Part shown: in pieces, positions 26,412 to 36,632 of the stretch | Layout: each line of letters begins with the position of its first letter | Numbering within the stretch: position 1 is the stretch's first letter | Assembly (NCBI RefSeq): GCF_041530365.1 | Contig: NZ_CP168034.1 | Span: 1,612,001 to 1,676,000 of the forward strand | Length of the DNA stretch: 64,000 nucleotides | Direction of reading: 5' to 3' | Source of the DNA: Capnocytophaga sp. ARDL2 | Lineage (GTDB): Bacteria > Bacteroidota > Bacteroidia > Flavobacteriales > Flavobacteriaceae | Translations under genes and position numbers: made by a program | Notes under the pieces: model-generated | What the model saw: only the letters and a program-made list of their open reading frames with translations | The model's database searches: none | Told to the model about the DNA's origin: nothing

Positions 26412-27701
26412 ATGGAAAATAAAAAAATTGCCGTTATTGGTCTTGGATATGTAGGATTGCCATTAGCAAGACTTTTTGCAACAAAATATTCAGTAGTTGG
26501 ATTTGATATCAACACTGAAAGAGTTTCAAAACTCAATCAAGGACACGATGATACTTTGGAAGTATCAGATGAATTGCTTCAATCGTCATTAGTAAAAGAA
26601 AATCCTTTTTCTAAGAATGTTAATGGATTATTGTGTTCTTCAAATTTAGAAGATATCAAAGACGCAAATATTTACATCATTACAGTGCCAACTCCTGTGG
26701 ATAAAAACAATCGTCCTGTGCTTACGCCTTTGATAAAAGCTAGTGAAACGGTTGGAAAAGTGTTGAGTAAAGGAGATATAGTTGTTTATGAGTCGACGGT
26801 TTATCCAGGAGCGACGGAAGAAGACTGTATTCCTGTGGTGGAGCGAGTTTCTGGAATGAAGTTTAACGAAGATTTTTTTGCAGGATATTCGCCAGAGCGT
26901 ATCAACCCAGGGGATAAGGAACATACAGTTGATAAAATTTTGAAGGTAACTTCGGGTTCTACACCAGAAATTGGAAAAATCGTAAACGATATTTACAAAT
27001 CGGTGATAACGGCAGGAACGCATTTGGCTCCGACGATCAAAGTTGCCGAAGCAGCTAAAGTGATTGAAAACTCTCAAAGAGATATTAACATTGCTTTTGT
27101 TAATGAATTGGCAAAAATCTTCAACTTGATGGATATTGATACCCATGCTGTATTAGAAGCTGCAGGAACAAAATGGAATTTCTTACCTTTCAAACCAGGG
27201 TTGGTAGGTGGACATTGTATTGGCGTTGATCCTTATTATTTAGCACAAAAAGCACAAGAATATGGTTATCACCCAGAAATTATTTTGGCAGGACGCAGAC
27301 TGAACGATTCTATGGGGAAATATGTTGCCGAGCAAGTGGTGAAAGCAATGATTAAGAAAAATATCAATGTAAATGGTGCTGAAGTGTTGATGTTGGGAAT
27401 TACTTTTAAAGAAAACTGTCCTGATGTTCGCAATACCAAAATCGTTGATGTGATTGCTGCTTTGGAAGACTTCGGTGTAAAAGTGACTACTTATGATCCT
27501 TGGGCAAATCCAGAAGAAGTTATTCATGAATACGGAATTGCCAGCCACCAATCATTAAATGCTAACCAAAAATTTGATGCAGTTGTATTAGGTGTCGCTC
27601 ATAATGAGTTTAAAACATTAGATATCAATTTATTGACTAAGGAAAATGTAGTTGTGTATGATGTGAAGGGGATTTTGAATACTGTTGATGGAAGACTTTA
27701 A
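26412..27701 (+). CDS. UDP-sugar dehydrogenase (WbpO/TviB-like)
   Basis: NAD-dependent enzyme of 429 residues that oxidises C6 of a UDP-amino sugar to a uronic acid, probably UDP-GalNAc to UDP-GalNAcA. It has the Rossmann motif GLGYVGLPLARLF at its N-terminus, AEAAKVIENSQRDINIAF in the central helix and the catalytic cysteine in GLVGGHCIGVDPYYL. Length and motifs fit the WbpO/TviB group better than UDP-glucose dehydrogenase. Next to a WbpP-like epimerase it gives the pair UDP-GlcNAc to UDP-GalNAc to UDP-GalNAcA. Confidence 0.93.
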   Translation: MENKKIAVIGLGYVGLPLARLFATKYSVVGFDINTERVSKLNQGHDDTLEVSDELLQSSLVKENPFSKNVNGLLCSSNLEDIKDANIYIITVPTPVDKNNRPVLTPLIKASETVGKVLSKGDIVVYESTVYPGATEEDCIPVVERVSGMKFNEDFFAGYSPERINPGDKEHTVDKILKVTSGSTPEIGKIVNDIYKSVITAGTHLAPTIKVAEAAKVIENSQRDINIAFVNELAKIFNLMDIDTHAVLEAAGTKWNFLPFKPGLVGGHCIGVDPYYLAQKAQEYGYHPEIILAGRRLNDSMGKYVAEQVVKAMIKKNINVNGAEVLMLGITFKENCPDVRNTKIVDVIAALEDFGVKVTTYDPWANPEEVIHEYGIASHQSLNANQKFDAVVLGVAHNEFKTLDINLLTKENVVVYDVKGILNTVDGRL

Positions 27702-27831
27702 TTGAGAGTGTGAGAGTATGTGAAGGTGTGAGCGTGAGATTGTGGAAATATGAGGCAGTATTTTGATAAAGACAATTAACCATAAAGATTCTCCTCCATA
27801 GGAGAGTTAGAGAAGGATAAGTTATAACATT

Positions 27832-28818
27832 ATGAAAATTATCAATGTAGTTTTGACAGGAGGTGTAGGAAGTCGCTTGTGGCCGCTTTCTCGTAAAGAA
27901 AAGCCAAAACAATATCTCAATTTGCTAGCGGGAAAATCCCTGTTCCAGCAAACAGTGTTGAGAAATCAAACTGTGGCTACGGATTTGATGATTGTGGGGA
28001 ATAAAGACAATTCTCACTTGTCAAAGTCACATTTAGAGGAACTTAATATTGCACAATATACAGAAATAGTAGAAGCTGAACCGAGAAATACAGCAGCAGC
28101 AATTGCTTTTGCAACCTTAGCGGTTGATAAAGAAGATATATTGATTATAACGCCATCGGATCATTTGATTGAGGATTTGGATTTGTATAATCAATGTTTG
28201 GAACAGGCAATACAGTTGGCAAAAAATGATGCGATTGTAACCTTTGGGCTAAAACCTACCAAACCAGAAACAGGCTACGGATATATTCAAATTCGTGATA
28301 ACAAAGTATTAGGATTCAGAGAAAAACCAAATGGAGATACGGCTAAAGATTTTATTAAATCGGGTGATTTTTATTGGAATTCTGGAATATTTTGCTTCAA
28401 GGCAGGTACATTTCTTAAAGAATTAGAACAATACGAACCGGAGGTTTATCAAAAATCTAAAGAAGCCTTTGAAAAGAGTAAAAATGGTGTTTTACCATTA
28501 AAGGAAAGTAAAGAAATTCCTTCTATTTCAGTAGATTACGCTGTGATGGAATGCACCAAGAAATTACAAGCAGTTATAGGAACCTTTCGTTGGTCGGATA
28601 TGGGGTCGTTTGAATCTATTTACGAATACTTGATTTCCAAAGGATATCCAACAGACAAAAATGGAAATATGGTCATTGGAACGGATATTCAAACAGAGTT
28701 TTTAGGAGTTGAAAACACCATTTTTGTTTATACCTCAGATGCTATTCTTATTCTGAAGAAAGAAAAAGCACAGGATGTGAAGAATGTGTATGAAAAGTGG
28801 GAGAAGTTGAGAAGGTAA
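27832..28818 (+). CDS. manC: Mannose-1-phosphate guanylyltransferase
   Basis: Nucleotidyltransferase that makes GDP-mannose from mannose-1-phosphate and GTP. It has 328 residues, carrying only the GDP-mannose pyrophosphorylase half. The signature GGVGSRLWPLSRKEKPKQYL is at residues 10-29, and FYWNSGIFCFK follows in the middle. The isomerase half found fused in many ManC proteins is missing; a cupin of that type stands alone at 25.0 kb. The 130-base spacer upstream contains GTGAG-rich repeats and an AGGAG-type hairpin. The use of GDP-mannose downstream is not clear, since no gmd or fcl is present here. Confidence 0.94.
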   Translation: MKIINVVLTGGVGSRLWPLSRKEKPKQYLNLLAGKSLFQQTVLRNQTVATDLMIVGNKDNSHLSKSHLEELNIAQYTEIVEAEPRNTAAAIAFATLAVDKEDILIITPSDHLIEDLDLYNQCLEQAIQLAKNDAIVTFGLKPTKPETGYGYIQIRDNKVLGFREKPNGDTAKDFIKSGDFYWNSGIFCFKAGTFLKELEQYEPEVYQKSKEAFEKSKNGVLPLKESKEIPSISVDYAVMECTKKLQAVIGTFRWSDMGSFESIYEYLISKGYPTDKNGNMVIGTDIQTEFLGVENTIFVYTSDAILILKKEKAQDVKNVYEKWEKLRR

Positions 28819-28880
28819 CAAAGTAAAAATATGGGAGAGTATGAGGTATAAAGGAAGAAATTAAAACTAAAAATTAAGTA

Positions 28881-30143
28881 GTGACAATAAAAGATAAATT
28901 GAATAAAATGAAGAATTTAATTCTCAATAATAAAAAAATTATTGAAAACTATTCTTTTATGACTGTTTTACAAGTGCTAAATTCATTTTTTTATTTCATT
29001 ATTTTTCCATATTTGATAAATACATTAGGTAAAGAAAACTACGGACTGTTTGTTTTTGCTACCTCTATCATGTCCTATTTTATATTAATTATGAATTACG
29101 GATTTGATGTGCCAGCGATAAAGGAAGTAGCGAAAAATAAAGAAAATAAAGAAAAACTTAGCGAAATCGTTTCGAGTATTTTTACGGCTAAAAATTATCT
29201 ATATGGAGTAAATATTCTTATTTTTTTAGGGTTGTTGTTTTTTGTTCCTATTTTTAGTCAAAATAAGATTTTATTTATTTCTTGTTTTGTTTTAGTTTAT
29301 AAAGATATTATATTTCCGCAATGGTTTTTTCAAGGGGTACAGGAAATGAAATTAGTTACATTCATACAATTGGGGTGTAAGTTGATTTCGTTGCCTCTAA
29401 TTTTTCTTTTTGTCAAGATTCCTACTGATCTACCTGTTTTTTCAATAATAGTAACTTTAACTACATTATTTGGGGGAAGTTTTGCTTTTTTTTTATTACA
29501 AAAAAGATATGGGGTAATAGTAAGAATAGCTACTATTGATAAAATAAAACCTTGGTTTAAAGAAGGAGCACATTTTTTTTATAGTTTACTTTTTGTCTCT
29601 ATCAAGGATTATAGTGTCCCTGTTATTATTGGAACTTTTTTAGGAATGAAGGATGTTGCAATTTATGATTTAGCTAGTAAATTAGTTGCTGTTCCAAGGC
29701 TTCTTTCAGCAAATATAAATAGAGTGATTTTTCCTAAGTTGATTGTAAATATAAAAAATCAAATGGTTAAAAAAATTATTAGATTTGAAACTATAGGGGC
29801 TTTGATAGTAATGTTGCTTATTATATTTTTAGGGAAATATCTTGTATTATTTTTAGGGGGCGAAGATATGGACGGGGCATATTATTTATCTATTCTGCTC
29901 AGTTTTACAATTATGTCTTGGATGTTGGTAGGGGCTTATACATATTTTGTTTTTATTCCTAATAATGTAAATTATTTATTAACAAGAAATCAGTTTTTAT
30001 CATTAATAAGTTATTTTGTTTTTGTAGCAATAGGGCTATTGATTTATAAAAATATTTTAATTTTAGGTGCAGCCATTGCATTTTCAGCCTTAATAGAGCT
30101 TATTTATTGTTATTTTGCAATAAAAAAACACAAATTACTATAA
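28881..30143 (+). CDS. Polysaccharide flippase (Wzx-like)
   Basis: Inner-membrane oligosaccharide translocase of 420 residues in the MATE-like polysaccharide export superfamily, with about a dozen hydrophobic segments. It presumably flips the undecaprenyl-linked repeat unit to the periplasmic face. The N-terminal SFMTVLQVLNSFFYFIIFPY and the following NTLGKENYGLFVFATS are typical of Wzx proteins. GTG at 28881 is taken as start; ATG at 28908 is an alternative that would drop nine residues. It sits after manC and before the amidotransferase gene. Confidence 0.9.
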   Translation: MTIKDKLNKMKNLILNNKKIIENYSFMTVLQVLNSFFYFIIFPYLINTLGKENYGLFVFATSIMSYFILIMNYGFDVPAIKEVAKNKENKEKLSEIVSSIFTAKNYLYGVNILIFLGLLFFVPIFSQNKILFISCFVLVYKDIIFPQWFFQGVQEMKLVTFIQLGCKLISLPLIFLFVKIPTDLPVFSIIVTLTTLFGGSFAFFLLQKRYGVIVRIATIDKIKPWFKEGAHFFYSLLFVSIKDYSVPVIIGTFLGMKDVAIYDLASKLVAVPRLLSANINRVIFPKLIVNIKNQMVKKIIRFETIGALIVMLLIIFLGKYLVLFLGGEDMDGAYYLSILLSFTIMSWMLVGAYTYFVFIPNNVNYLLTRNQFLSLISYFVFVAIGLLIYKNILILGAAIAFSALIELIYCYFAIKKHKLL

Positions 30144-30158
30144 ATATAATTAGCAGAG

Positions 30159-31976
30159 ATGTGTGGTATATATATGACAAATCTACCTTATGAAACAACA
30201 GAGGTAGAAAAAAAAATAGAAAAAATTAGATTCAGAGGTCCTGACAATCTTTCTGTAAAAAAGATAGGAGATTTGTTATTGGGGCATCTTAGACTTGCTA
30301 TTTTAGATTTGGATTCAAGGTCAAATCAACCTTATTCTTATAAAGGTTATCATATTTCATTTAATGGAGAAATATATAATTTTGGAGAGGTAAAATATGA
30401 GTTAGAAAATTTAGGATATACTTTTGATACTGAAAGTGATACGGAGGTTCTTGTAAAAGGGTATGCTCAATGGGGAAAAGGTGTATTGCTTAGATTAAAT
30501 GGAATGTTTGCTTTTGCGATTTATGATGAGCTAAAACAAGAAGTGTTTTGTGCAAGAGATAGATTAGGAGTAAAGCCTTTTTATTATTTTTGGAAGGATG
30601 GGAAGTTTGAAATTTGTAGTCAATTGAAACCAATACATACCCAAACATGTAAGGTTTCTTCCGAAGCGATATCTATTTATTTAGATTGCGGGTATATACC
30701 GAGTCCTTTTACAATTTATGAAGATGTTTATAAATTGCAACCAGGGTCGTATATGTTGATAGATTTAAACAAAAAAGAGAAGTATATTGAGCGTTATTGG
30801 GATTTACAAGAGGTTAAGCAAACAAGTTTATCCTACAGTGAAGCAAAAGAAAAATTGCATCAATTGCTGATCGATGCGGTAAAGATTAGGATGCAATCAG
30901 ATGTGCCGTTAGGAACATTTTTATCTGGAGGTATTGATTCTGCTTTAGTTTCTGCTATTGCCAGCAAATTATCGAAACAAAAAATAAATACTTTTACAAT
31001 TTCTTTTGATGATCCTAAATATGACGAAAGCAAGGTGGCAAAGCAATATTCTCAAATTATAGAGAGTAATCATATAGAAACCCTTTGTAAAGCATCAGAT
31101 GTATTGGAAAGAATACAAGATATGATTAAGGTGTATGATGAGCCTTTTGCAGATAGCTCTGCATTACCTTCTTTGTTATTAAATAAAGTAACTAAAGAAA
31201 AAGTAACGGTTGCTCTTTCTGGTGATGGTGGAGATGAAAGTTTTTTAGGATATTTACATTTTAAAAACACTCAAAAGTTTAAAAAAATATCTTGGATTCC
31301 TTTTTTCGTTAGAAAGGCAATAAGTAGGTTGCCAATTTATAAACTGATTAAATCGCGACCTGAAACAATAAAAGGTTTCTTATCTTGTAAAGACGAGGAA
31401 GACTTTATAAAAAAATGGTTTCTAACAAATGATAGCCAATGTTTGAAACCTGACTATAGTTGGATAGATACTTATTATCCTCAGTTTAAAAGATTGTCTT
31501 CAGATAGTATACAAAAAGCGGCAGATTTGAATATAAAATTATGGCTTGAAAACGACAGCAATGTGAAAGTAGATAGGGCGAGTATGGCATCGTCTGTAGA
31601 GATAAGGAGTCCATTTTTGGATTATAGAATAGTTGAATTTGCAAGAACATTGCCTATAGAATTTCGTTTAGATAAAGGACTGAGTAAAAAAATAATAAGA
31701 GATATTTTAAAAGAGTATATTCCCGAAAAAGTATTTACTCAACCTAAAAAAGGTTTTGCAGTACCAATGGGGAGTTGGCTTAGAAATGAACTAAAACAAG
31801 ATGTATTGAGTAAATTGAATGATGAGTTTTTAAAAACAATTCCCAATTTAGATATTCCAAAATTTAAGAAGAAATTACAGCAGCATATGGATGGAAAGTA
31901 TGATTATTCATTTAATATTTGGAAATTGTTCGTTTTAGCGTTATGGACAGATGAGTATCAAATAAAATTGAGATAA
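30159..31976 (+). CDS. Asparagine synthase-like glutamine amidotransferase (AsnB/WbpS-like)
   Basis: 605-residue class II glutamine amidotransferase: the catalytic Cys is residue 2 (MCGIY), and the glutaminase half continues RFRGPDN and FNGEIYN. The synthase half has the ATP PP-loop in [10 protein letters not shown] and a later [14 protein letters not shown]. Enzymes like this in polysaccharide loci amidate sugar uronic acids, as WbpS is thought to do in Pseudomonas O6. With WbpO/WbpP-like genes at 25.4-27.7 kb, an amide of GalNAcA is a sensible product. True asparagine synthesis is the alternative, though location argues against it. Confidence 0.9.
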   Translation: MCGIYMTNLPYETTEVEKKIEKIRFRGPDNLSVKKIGDLLLGHLRLAILDLDSRSNQPYSYKGYHISFNGEIYNFGEVKYELENLGYTFDTESDTEVLVKGYAQWGKGVLLRLNGMFAFAIYDELKQEVFCARDRLGVKPFYYFWKDGKFEICSQLKPIHTQTCKVSSEAISIYLDCGYIPSPFTIYEDVYKLQPGSYMLIDLNKKEKYIERYWDLQEVKQTSLSYSEAKEKLHQLLIDAVKIRMQSDVPLGTFLSGGIDSALVSAIASKLSKQKINTFTISFDDPKYDESKVAKQYSQIIESNHIETLCKASDVLERIQDMIKVYDEPFADSSALPSLLLNKVTKEKVTVALSGDGGDESFLGYLHFKNTQKFKKISWIPFFVRKAISRLPIYKLIKSRPETIKGFLSCKDEEDFIKKWFLTNDSQCLKPDYSWIDTYYPQFKRLSSDSIQKAADLNIKLWLENDSNVKVDRASMASSVEIRSPFLDYRIVEFARTLPIEFRLDKGLSKKIIRDILKEYIPEKVFTQPKKGFAVPMGSWLRNELKQDVLSKLNDEFLKTIPNLDIPKFKKKLQQHMDGKYDYSFNIWKLFVLALWTDEYQIKLR

Positions 31977-31978
31977 GG

Positions 31979-32494
31979 ATGATTAGTAAGTTAGTTCGTT
32001 TATACCGTAAGTTTTTTTGGACAGATGAAAAATTTGCCAGGTTTGTAGGAGTTAAAATAGGTGAAAATTGTGCTATTGCAACAAGAAGTTTTGGTTCGGA
32101 GCCTTATCTGATAGAAATAGGCAATAATGTGCAAATTACCAAAGGAGTTTCTTTTGCTAATCACGGAGGTTCTTGGGTATTGAGAAAATACGATTCTAAA
32201 TTTGATTTTTTTGGAAAGATAAAAATTGGTAATAATGTGTATATTGGCAACAATGCTATTGTTTTGGCTGGGGTTACTATAGGAAATGATGTACTTATAG
32301 CAGCTGGAAGCGTTGTTACAAAAAGTGTTTCAGATGGTTGTATTGTCGGTGGTAATCCAGCGAGAGTTATAGGAAATATTGAATCTTTTTATGAAAAAAG
32401 TAAACCATATAATGTACAAGCAAAAGGTTTGAGTTATCAAGAAAAAATGGAGTTGTTGTTATCGTTAGAAGAGAGTAAGTTTATAAAAAAATAA
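31979..32494 (+). CDS. Hexapeptide-repeat acyltransferase
   Basis: 171-residue left-handed beta-helix acetyltransferase. Hexapeptide repeats are seen as [22 protein letters not shown] and then [16 protein letters not shown] with [13 protein letters not shown]. It lies 2 bases after the amidotransferase gene, within the polysaccharide operon, and probably acetylates a sugar of the repeat unit with acetyl-CoA. The target cannot be read from sequence. The C-terminal helical tail ([14 protein letters not shown]) is short. A second enzyme of this fold is at 34.9 kb. Confidence 0.85.
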   Translation: MISKLVRLYRKFFWTDEKFARFVGVKIGENCAIATRSFGSEPYLIEIGNNVQITKGVSFANHGGSWVLRKYDSKFDFFGKIKIGNNVYIGNNAIVLAGVTIGNDVLIAAGSVVTKSVSDGCIVGGNPARVIGNIESFYEKSKPYNVQAKGLSYQEKMELLLSLEESKFIKK

Positions 32495-32515
32495 ACTATA
32501 GTAGAATGTAAAAAA

Positions 32516-33802
32516 ATGAGAGAATTATCGGGGCTTTTTTTGTTATTAGTATCATTATATACTACATTATCTGTTTTTTCTCTAATGAAGAGAGGAAGAT
32601 TTTCTGGATATCTATATGTGATATTTATCGTACTTATTTTTTTTGTGTCTCATTCTATTTTAGATACTTTTGGACAAATAGTTTTTTTAGATTATTATCC
32701 AGAAATTATTAAAACATTAGAAGACGATACTGTTGCTATAGTGTACGATATTTATATTTCATTATTTCTAATTTTATTAGTAAAAGGAGCAAAAAAGAAT
32801 ATAAATAATGAAAGAAAAATTATATTTGACAATATCGCAAGGGAAACAGGAATGAGATTATATATATTATTTAAAAAATATAATTTCATTTTTTGGTTTA
32901 TTTTTATTCTTCCTTTATTGGTTACTTTATTAATAGGAGATTATGGATATTATTCTTCTTATTTAGAAAGGTATTTTATTGAGGATGTACCAGAATCTCA
33001 TTCGATAATTGATAAGTTAGTCCTTATTGGAGTTTTATTAGGAGGATTTATGGCGGTTTCCGTACTGTACAAGAAAAAAATGAATCCTCGAAGTGTTGTA
33101 TTACCAACAATGCTCTTTATTTTTGTTGTAGAAGGTGTTTATTTTTGGATTTATGGGAAAAGGAGTATTGTAGTTCTATTTTTCGTTTTATACATAATCC
33201 TTTTGTCGATAACAAAGGCGATTTCTACCAAAAAACTTTTGAGATATGTTTTTATTATATTCGTTTTTTTTATTTCCTTTATGAATTTTTACGGAAAAGG
33301 GATAAAAGAAAATATAGAAGAAACTTATGTAGGGATGCGTGTGGATTTTGGTCGTGATTACGGATTAAAGTATGCTATACATAATGATTTGATATTAGAT
33401 AGAAATATAGTGCCTTATAAAATGGCTTCATTTATTTTTACGGGAACTTTTTTTCTCCCTAGAGAAATATGGGCAGAGAAGCCTCATCCTTATGCTGTTT
33501 ATTTTACAAATTCAGCATTTGGAAATTTTGGAGAAAGTCGTATGTATGGATGGGGGCTAACTACCTCTATACTTTCGGAAGCAATATCCAATATAGGATT
33601 TTTAGGTTTGTTTATTGGACCTTATATCATATTATATATATTGAAAAGAGAGGTGAGGAGTTCTAATCCCTTTTTTAAACTGTTCTCTATTTTAGTAGCA
33701 ATCCTTTTATTGCTATTAGAAATAATTGCATTTATGCCTTTGTTTTTACTGTATTTGTGGATGTTACTAAAAGAAAAAAAGAGTCATAATTTTAGAATTT
33801 AA
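32516..33802 (+). CDS. Oligosaccharide polymerase-like membrane protein (Wzy-like)
   Basis: Integral membrane protein of 428 residues with about ten hydrophobic segments. It fits O-antigen polymerases (Wzy), which join repeat units in the periplasm: long loops near the middle and an arginine-rich loop (YGKRSIV) between helices. The C-terminal region shows FIFTGTFFLPREIWAEKPHPY and YGWGLTTSILSEA, a pattern common in Bacteroidota O-antigen polymerases. Wzy sequences are very diverse, so the call rests on topology and place in the operon. A second polymerase-like protein of the EpsG type lies at 36.6 kb. Confidence 0.75.
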   Translation: MRELSGLFLLLVSLYTTLSVFSLMKRGRFSGYLYVIFIVLIFFVSHSILDTFGQIVFLDYYPEIIKTLEDDTVAIVYDIYISLFLILLVKGAKKNINNERKIIFDNIARETGMRLYILFKKYNFIFWFIFILPLLVTLLIGDYGYYSSYLERYFIEDVPESHSIIDKLVLIGVLLGGFMAVSVLYKKKMNPRSVVLPTMLFIFVVEGVYFWIYGKRSIVVLFFVLYIILLSITKAISTKKLLRYVFIIFVFFISFMNFYGKGIKENIEETYVGMRVDFGRDYGLKYAIHNDLILDRNIVPYKMASFIFTGTFFLPREIWAEKPHPYAVYFTNSAFGNFGESRMYGWGLTTSILSEAISNIGFLGLFIGPYIILYILKREVRSSNPFFKLFSILVAILLLLLEIIAFMPLFLLYLWMLLKEKKSHNFRI

Positions 33803-33816
33803 TAACAATATTAAAT

Positions 33817-34899
33817 ATGAAAAAGGTTGTGTTTTTTGTGTCACATTTAGATAGCGGTGGAATAGAAAATTATTTGCTGAGATTTTTGCAATATAAAGCC
33901 AATTCTTTTTCAGAAATTGTAGTTTTTTGTAAGAGTGGTAAAGATGGGCAGTTAGATAATGAGTATTTACAAATTCCTAATGTAAAATTAAAAAAACAAT
34001 ATATTAGTTTTTTCCATCCTTTACACTATATAAATCTAATACAGTTTTTTAAACAAGAAAAATTTGATGTGGTTTGTGATTTTACAGGAAATTTTGCAGG
34101 ACTTGTACTTTGGAGTGCAAAACAAGCAAAAATAAAAAATCGTATTGCATTTTATAGAGGAGCTACTGACCATTTTGCACAAAGTTTTTTCAAAACAAAA
34201 TATAATGATTTTGTAAAGAATAAAGTTTTAAAAACAGCTACACATATCTTGGCTAATTCACAAGCTGCATTAGATTATTTCTTTGGAAGTAAGAAAGATA
34301 AGAGATTTCAAGTGATTTATAATGGATTGGATATTTCTAAATTTGAAGTGGGGAGTACAAACCTTAGAAAAGAGTTTAATATTTCCGAAAACGCTTTTGT
34401 AATTGGACATACAGGACGATTGAATGAAGCCAAAAACCATCCAACTATTTTGAAAGTAGCAGAAAAATTAATTAAGAAACATCAAGATATTTATTTCATA
34501 CTTTGTGGAAATAATGTAAAAAATGGCTTGGAACAAAAGGTCAAAGAATTAGGGATATCTGATAAAGTATTGCTTTTTGAAAATAGAAGAGATATACCGC
34601 TGTTTCTCAATACAATGGATACTTATTTTTTCCCGTCTATTACTGAAGGACAACCCAATGCCTTGATTGAGGCGATGATAATGGGACTTCCTTTTGTAGC
34701 TTCTGATATTGCACCTATAAAGGAAACCGTTTTGGAGCAAGATAATCTTTACAATCCTTGGGACGAAGAGGGATTTATGAAAGCATTGGAACAATTGTAT
34801 TTTTGTGGAAAAAAGAGAAATGAAGAAACAAAAGTAAAGATTAGAGAAAAGTTTAATCATAAAGAAAGATTTGAAGAATTTTATAGAAAATTGATATGA
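33817..34899 (+). CDS. Glycosyltransferase family 4 protein
   Basis: GT-B fold retaining glycosyltransferase of 360 residues. The N-terminal half begins KKVVFFVSHLDSGGIENYLL. The C-terminal donor-binding half has IGHTGRLNEAKNHPTIL and the EX7E signature in SITEGQPNALIEAMIMGLPF. The family moves sugars from nucleotide donors to the growing lipid-linked repeat unit on the cytoplasmic face. Its donor and acceptor cannot be read out. Its stop overlaps the start of the next acyltransferase gene (ATGA). Confidence 0.9.
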   Translation: MKKVVFFVSHLDSGGIENYLLRFLQYKANSFSEIVVFCKSGKDGQLDNEYLQIPNVKLKKQYISFFHPLHYINLIQFFKQEKFDVVCDFTGNFAGLVLWSAKQAKIKNRIAFYRGATDHFAQSFFKTKYNDFVKNKVLKTATHILANSQAALDYFFGSKKDKRFQVIYNGLDISKFEVGSTNLRKEFNISENAFVIGHTGRLNEAKNHPTILKVAEKLIKKHQDIYFILCGNNVKNGLEQKVKELGISDKVLLFENRRDIPLFLNTMDTYFFPSITEGQPNALIEAMIMGLPFVASDIAPIKETVLEQDNLYNPWDEEGFMKALEQLYFCGKKRNEETKVKIREKFNHKERFEEFYRKLI

Positions 34900-35465
34900 A
34901 AACAGGAAGACAAAGATTTTCCAAAAATAAAAAAATAATCAATTTATTTGTGAAAATATTTAGGCTACTACCTAATTTTATTTTACACTTCTTATGGGAT
35001 TGTGTCTCTCGATATTCACAAATTATTTTTGTAGGTTTGAGATATATCATTTTAAAGTCTCGTATTAAATCTTGTGGAGATAATGTTAAAATTGGTACGA
35101 ATGTACAAATTTTAGCGTGGGACAAGTTATCAATAGGAGATAATGTGAGTATTCATAGCAATTGTTACATAGATGCCAATGGAACTATTGAAATAGGCAA
35201 TAATGTTTCTATCGCTCACAATACATCTATTTTATCTACAAATCATGATTGGAAAGATACCAATTTACCAATCAAATATAATCCGATTATTTTTGGAAAA
35301 GTAGTCATTGCCGATGATGTTTGGATAGGCTGTGGTTGTAGAATCTTAGCAGATGTATGTATTTCGAATCGTTCCGTAGTAGCGGCAGGAGCTGTTGTCA
35401 ATAAAAATGTAGAAAAAAATACAATAGTAGGCGGAATACCTGCTAAACTAATCAAACAAATCTAA
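34896..35465 (+). CDS. Hexapeptide-repeat acyltransferase
   Basis: Left-handed beta-helix acyltransferase of 189 residues, like WcaF/maltose O-acetyltransferase. Repeats are visible in KIGTNVQILAWDKLSIGDNV, IEIGNNVSIAHNTSI and VVIADDVWIGCGCRI, followed by VVAAGAVVNKNV. The histidine in THDWKD-like STNHDW is the likely catalytic residue. The N-terminal 40 residues are basic and hydrophobic and may touch the membrane. Its ATG overlaps the stop of the glycosyltransferase gene by 4 bases, so the two are translationally coupled. Target sugar unknown. Confidence 0.87.
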   Translation: MKTGRQRFSKNKKIINLFVKIFRLLPNFILHFLWDCVSRYSQIIFVGLRYIILKSRIKSCGDNVKIGTNVQILAWDKLSIGDNVSIHSNCYIDANGTIEIGNNVSIAHNTSILSTNHDWKDTNLPIKYNPIIFGKVVIADDVWIGCGCRILADVCISNRSVVAAGAVVNKNVEKNTIVGGIPAKLIKQI

Positions 35466-35468
35466 AAG

Positions 35469-36632
35469 ATGAAATTGCTTTTTGTTCACGACCATCCATT
35501 TTTTAGTGAAAATAAATTAGTTTATAGTGGAGGAGGATTGCCTCATACGGCTTGGAAAAATTATTTAATTAATTTTACAGAAGTAGCAATCTATGCTCGG
35601 TTGAGTGATAATGTCAAAAATAAGAAAATCATTTCATCTACAGAAAATGTTTCTTTTCATTTGACACAAAAGTACAGTTCTGCTTTCAGTTTGCTAAAAA
35701 ATAAAAAAGAAATAGAAAAAGAGTTGTTACCATTGGTGCAACAAGCAGATGTGGTATTGGTAAGATTGCCCAGCATTTTAGGAATAATTGCAGGAAATAT
35801 TGCGTATAGTAAAAAAAAGCCCTTATGGGTAGAAGTAGTGGGTAATGCAGAGGAAGCCATGGCTGCACAAGGGTCTTTGCTAGGAAAAATAAGTGCAAAG
35901 CCTTTGGAATTTTTAAATAAAAAACTCATTCAAAAAGCAGATTTTGTAACTTATGTTACTAAAAACAAATTGCAGAAAGATTATCCTGCACATCCTAAGG
36001 CTGTTAGTTTTTCTCTTTCTGATGTTATTGTGTCAAAAGTTTTATGTATAGATGAGTTGGACAAGACAAGGTTTTCAGGCGATATATTCCACATTGGCTT
36101 AATTGGAGGGTTTGATGCAAAATACAAAGGACAAGATGTACTTTTGAAAGCAATAGCTCTGTTGGACAAGGAGATACAAAAGAATATCAAAATCCATCTC
36201 GTAGGGAAAGGAGATTATTCGTGGGTATTGGAACTTGCAAAACAATTAAATCTTATCTCGAATTTGGACTATATAGATCCTTTGGAAGCAGGAGAAGAGG
36301 TTAACAATTTTTTGAAAACACTATCCTTATATGTACAACCATCTTTGACTGAAGGGATGCCAAGAGCTACAATAGAAGCAATGGCAATGGGATGTCCAGT
36401 TATAGGGAGTCGTGTAGGAGGAATTCCAGATATTGTTTCCTCAGAATTTTTACATGAAAAAGGTGATTATAAAACACTTAGTCGCCATATAATGCGTTTG
36501 TATTTGGATAGAAAAGTGCTAGAAAAAGAAGCTGAACAGAGTCTGGATAAAGCTATCCCTTATTTAAAAACGAATCTTGATAAGATTAGATTGGATTTTT
36601 ATAAAAAAATGAATCAATATTTGCACAAATAA
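35469..36632 (+). CDS. Glycosyltransferase family 4 protein
   Basis: GT-B glycosyltransferase of 387 residues. The N-terminal domain begins KLLFVHDHPFF. The donor-site end has QPSLTEGMPRATIEAMAMGC (EX7E motif) and VGGIPDIV. The preceding segment HIGLIGGFDAKYKGQDVLL is the usual start of the C-terminal Rossmann domain. It lies 3 bases after the acyltransferase gene and abuts the EpsG-like gene. It acts on the cytoplasmic repeat unit; sugar specificity is unknown. Confidence 0.9.
   Translation: MKLLFVHDHPFFSENKLVYSGGGLPHTAWKNYLINFTEVAIYARLSDNVKNKKIISSTENVSFHLTQKYSSAFSLLKNKKEIEKELLPLVQQADVVLVRLPSILGIIAGNIAYSKKKPLWVEVVGNAEEAMAAQGSLLGKISAKPLEFLNKKLIQKADFVTYVTKNKLQKDYPAHPKAVSFSLSDVIVSKVLCIDELDKTRFSGDIFHIGLIGGFDAKYKGQDVLLKAIALLDKEIQKNIKIHLVGKGDYSWVLELAKQLNLISNLDYIDPLEAGEEVNNFLKTLSLYVQPSLTEGMPRATIEAMAMGCPVIGSRVGGIPDIVSSEFLHEKGDYKTLSRHIMRLYLDRKVLEKEAEQSLDKAIPYLKTNLDKIRLDFYKKMNQYLHK

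Noticed and set aside
27702..27831. GTGAG-rich and AGGAG hairpin spacer as an RNA gene
   Set aside because: It reads as low-complexity and short inverted repeats similar to pieces at 7111 and 46080; no stable long fold or known family is seen.
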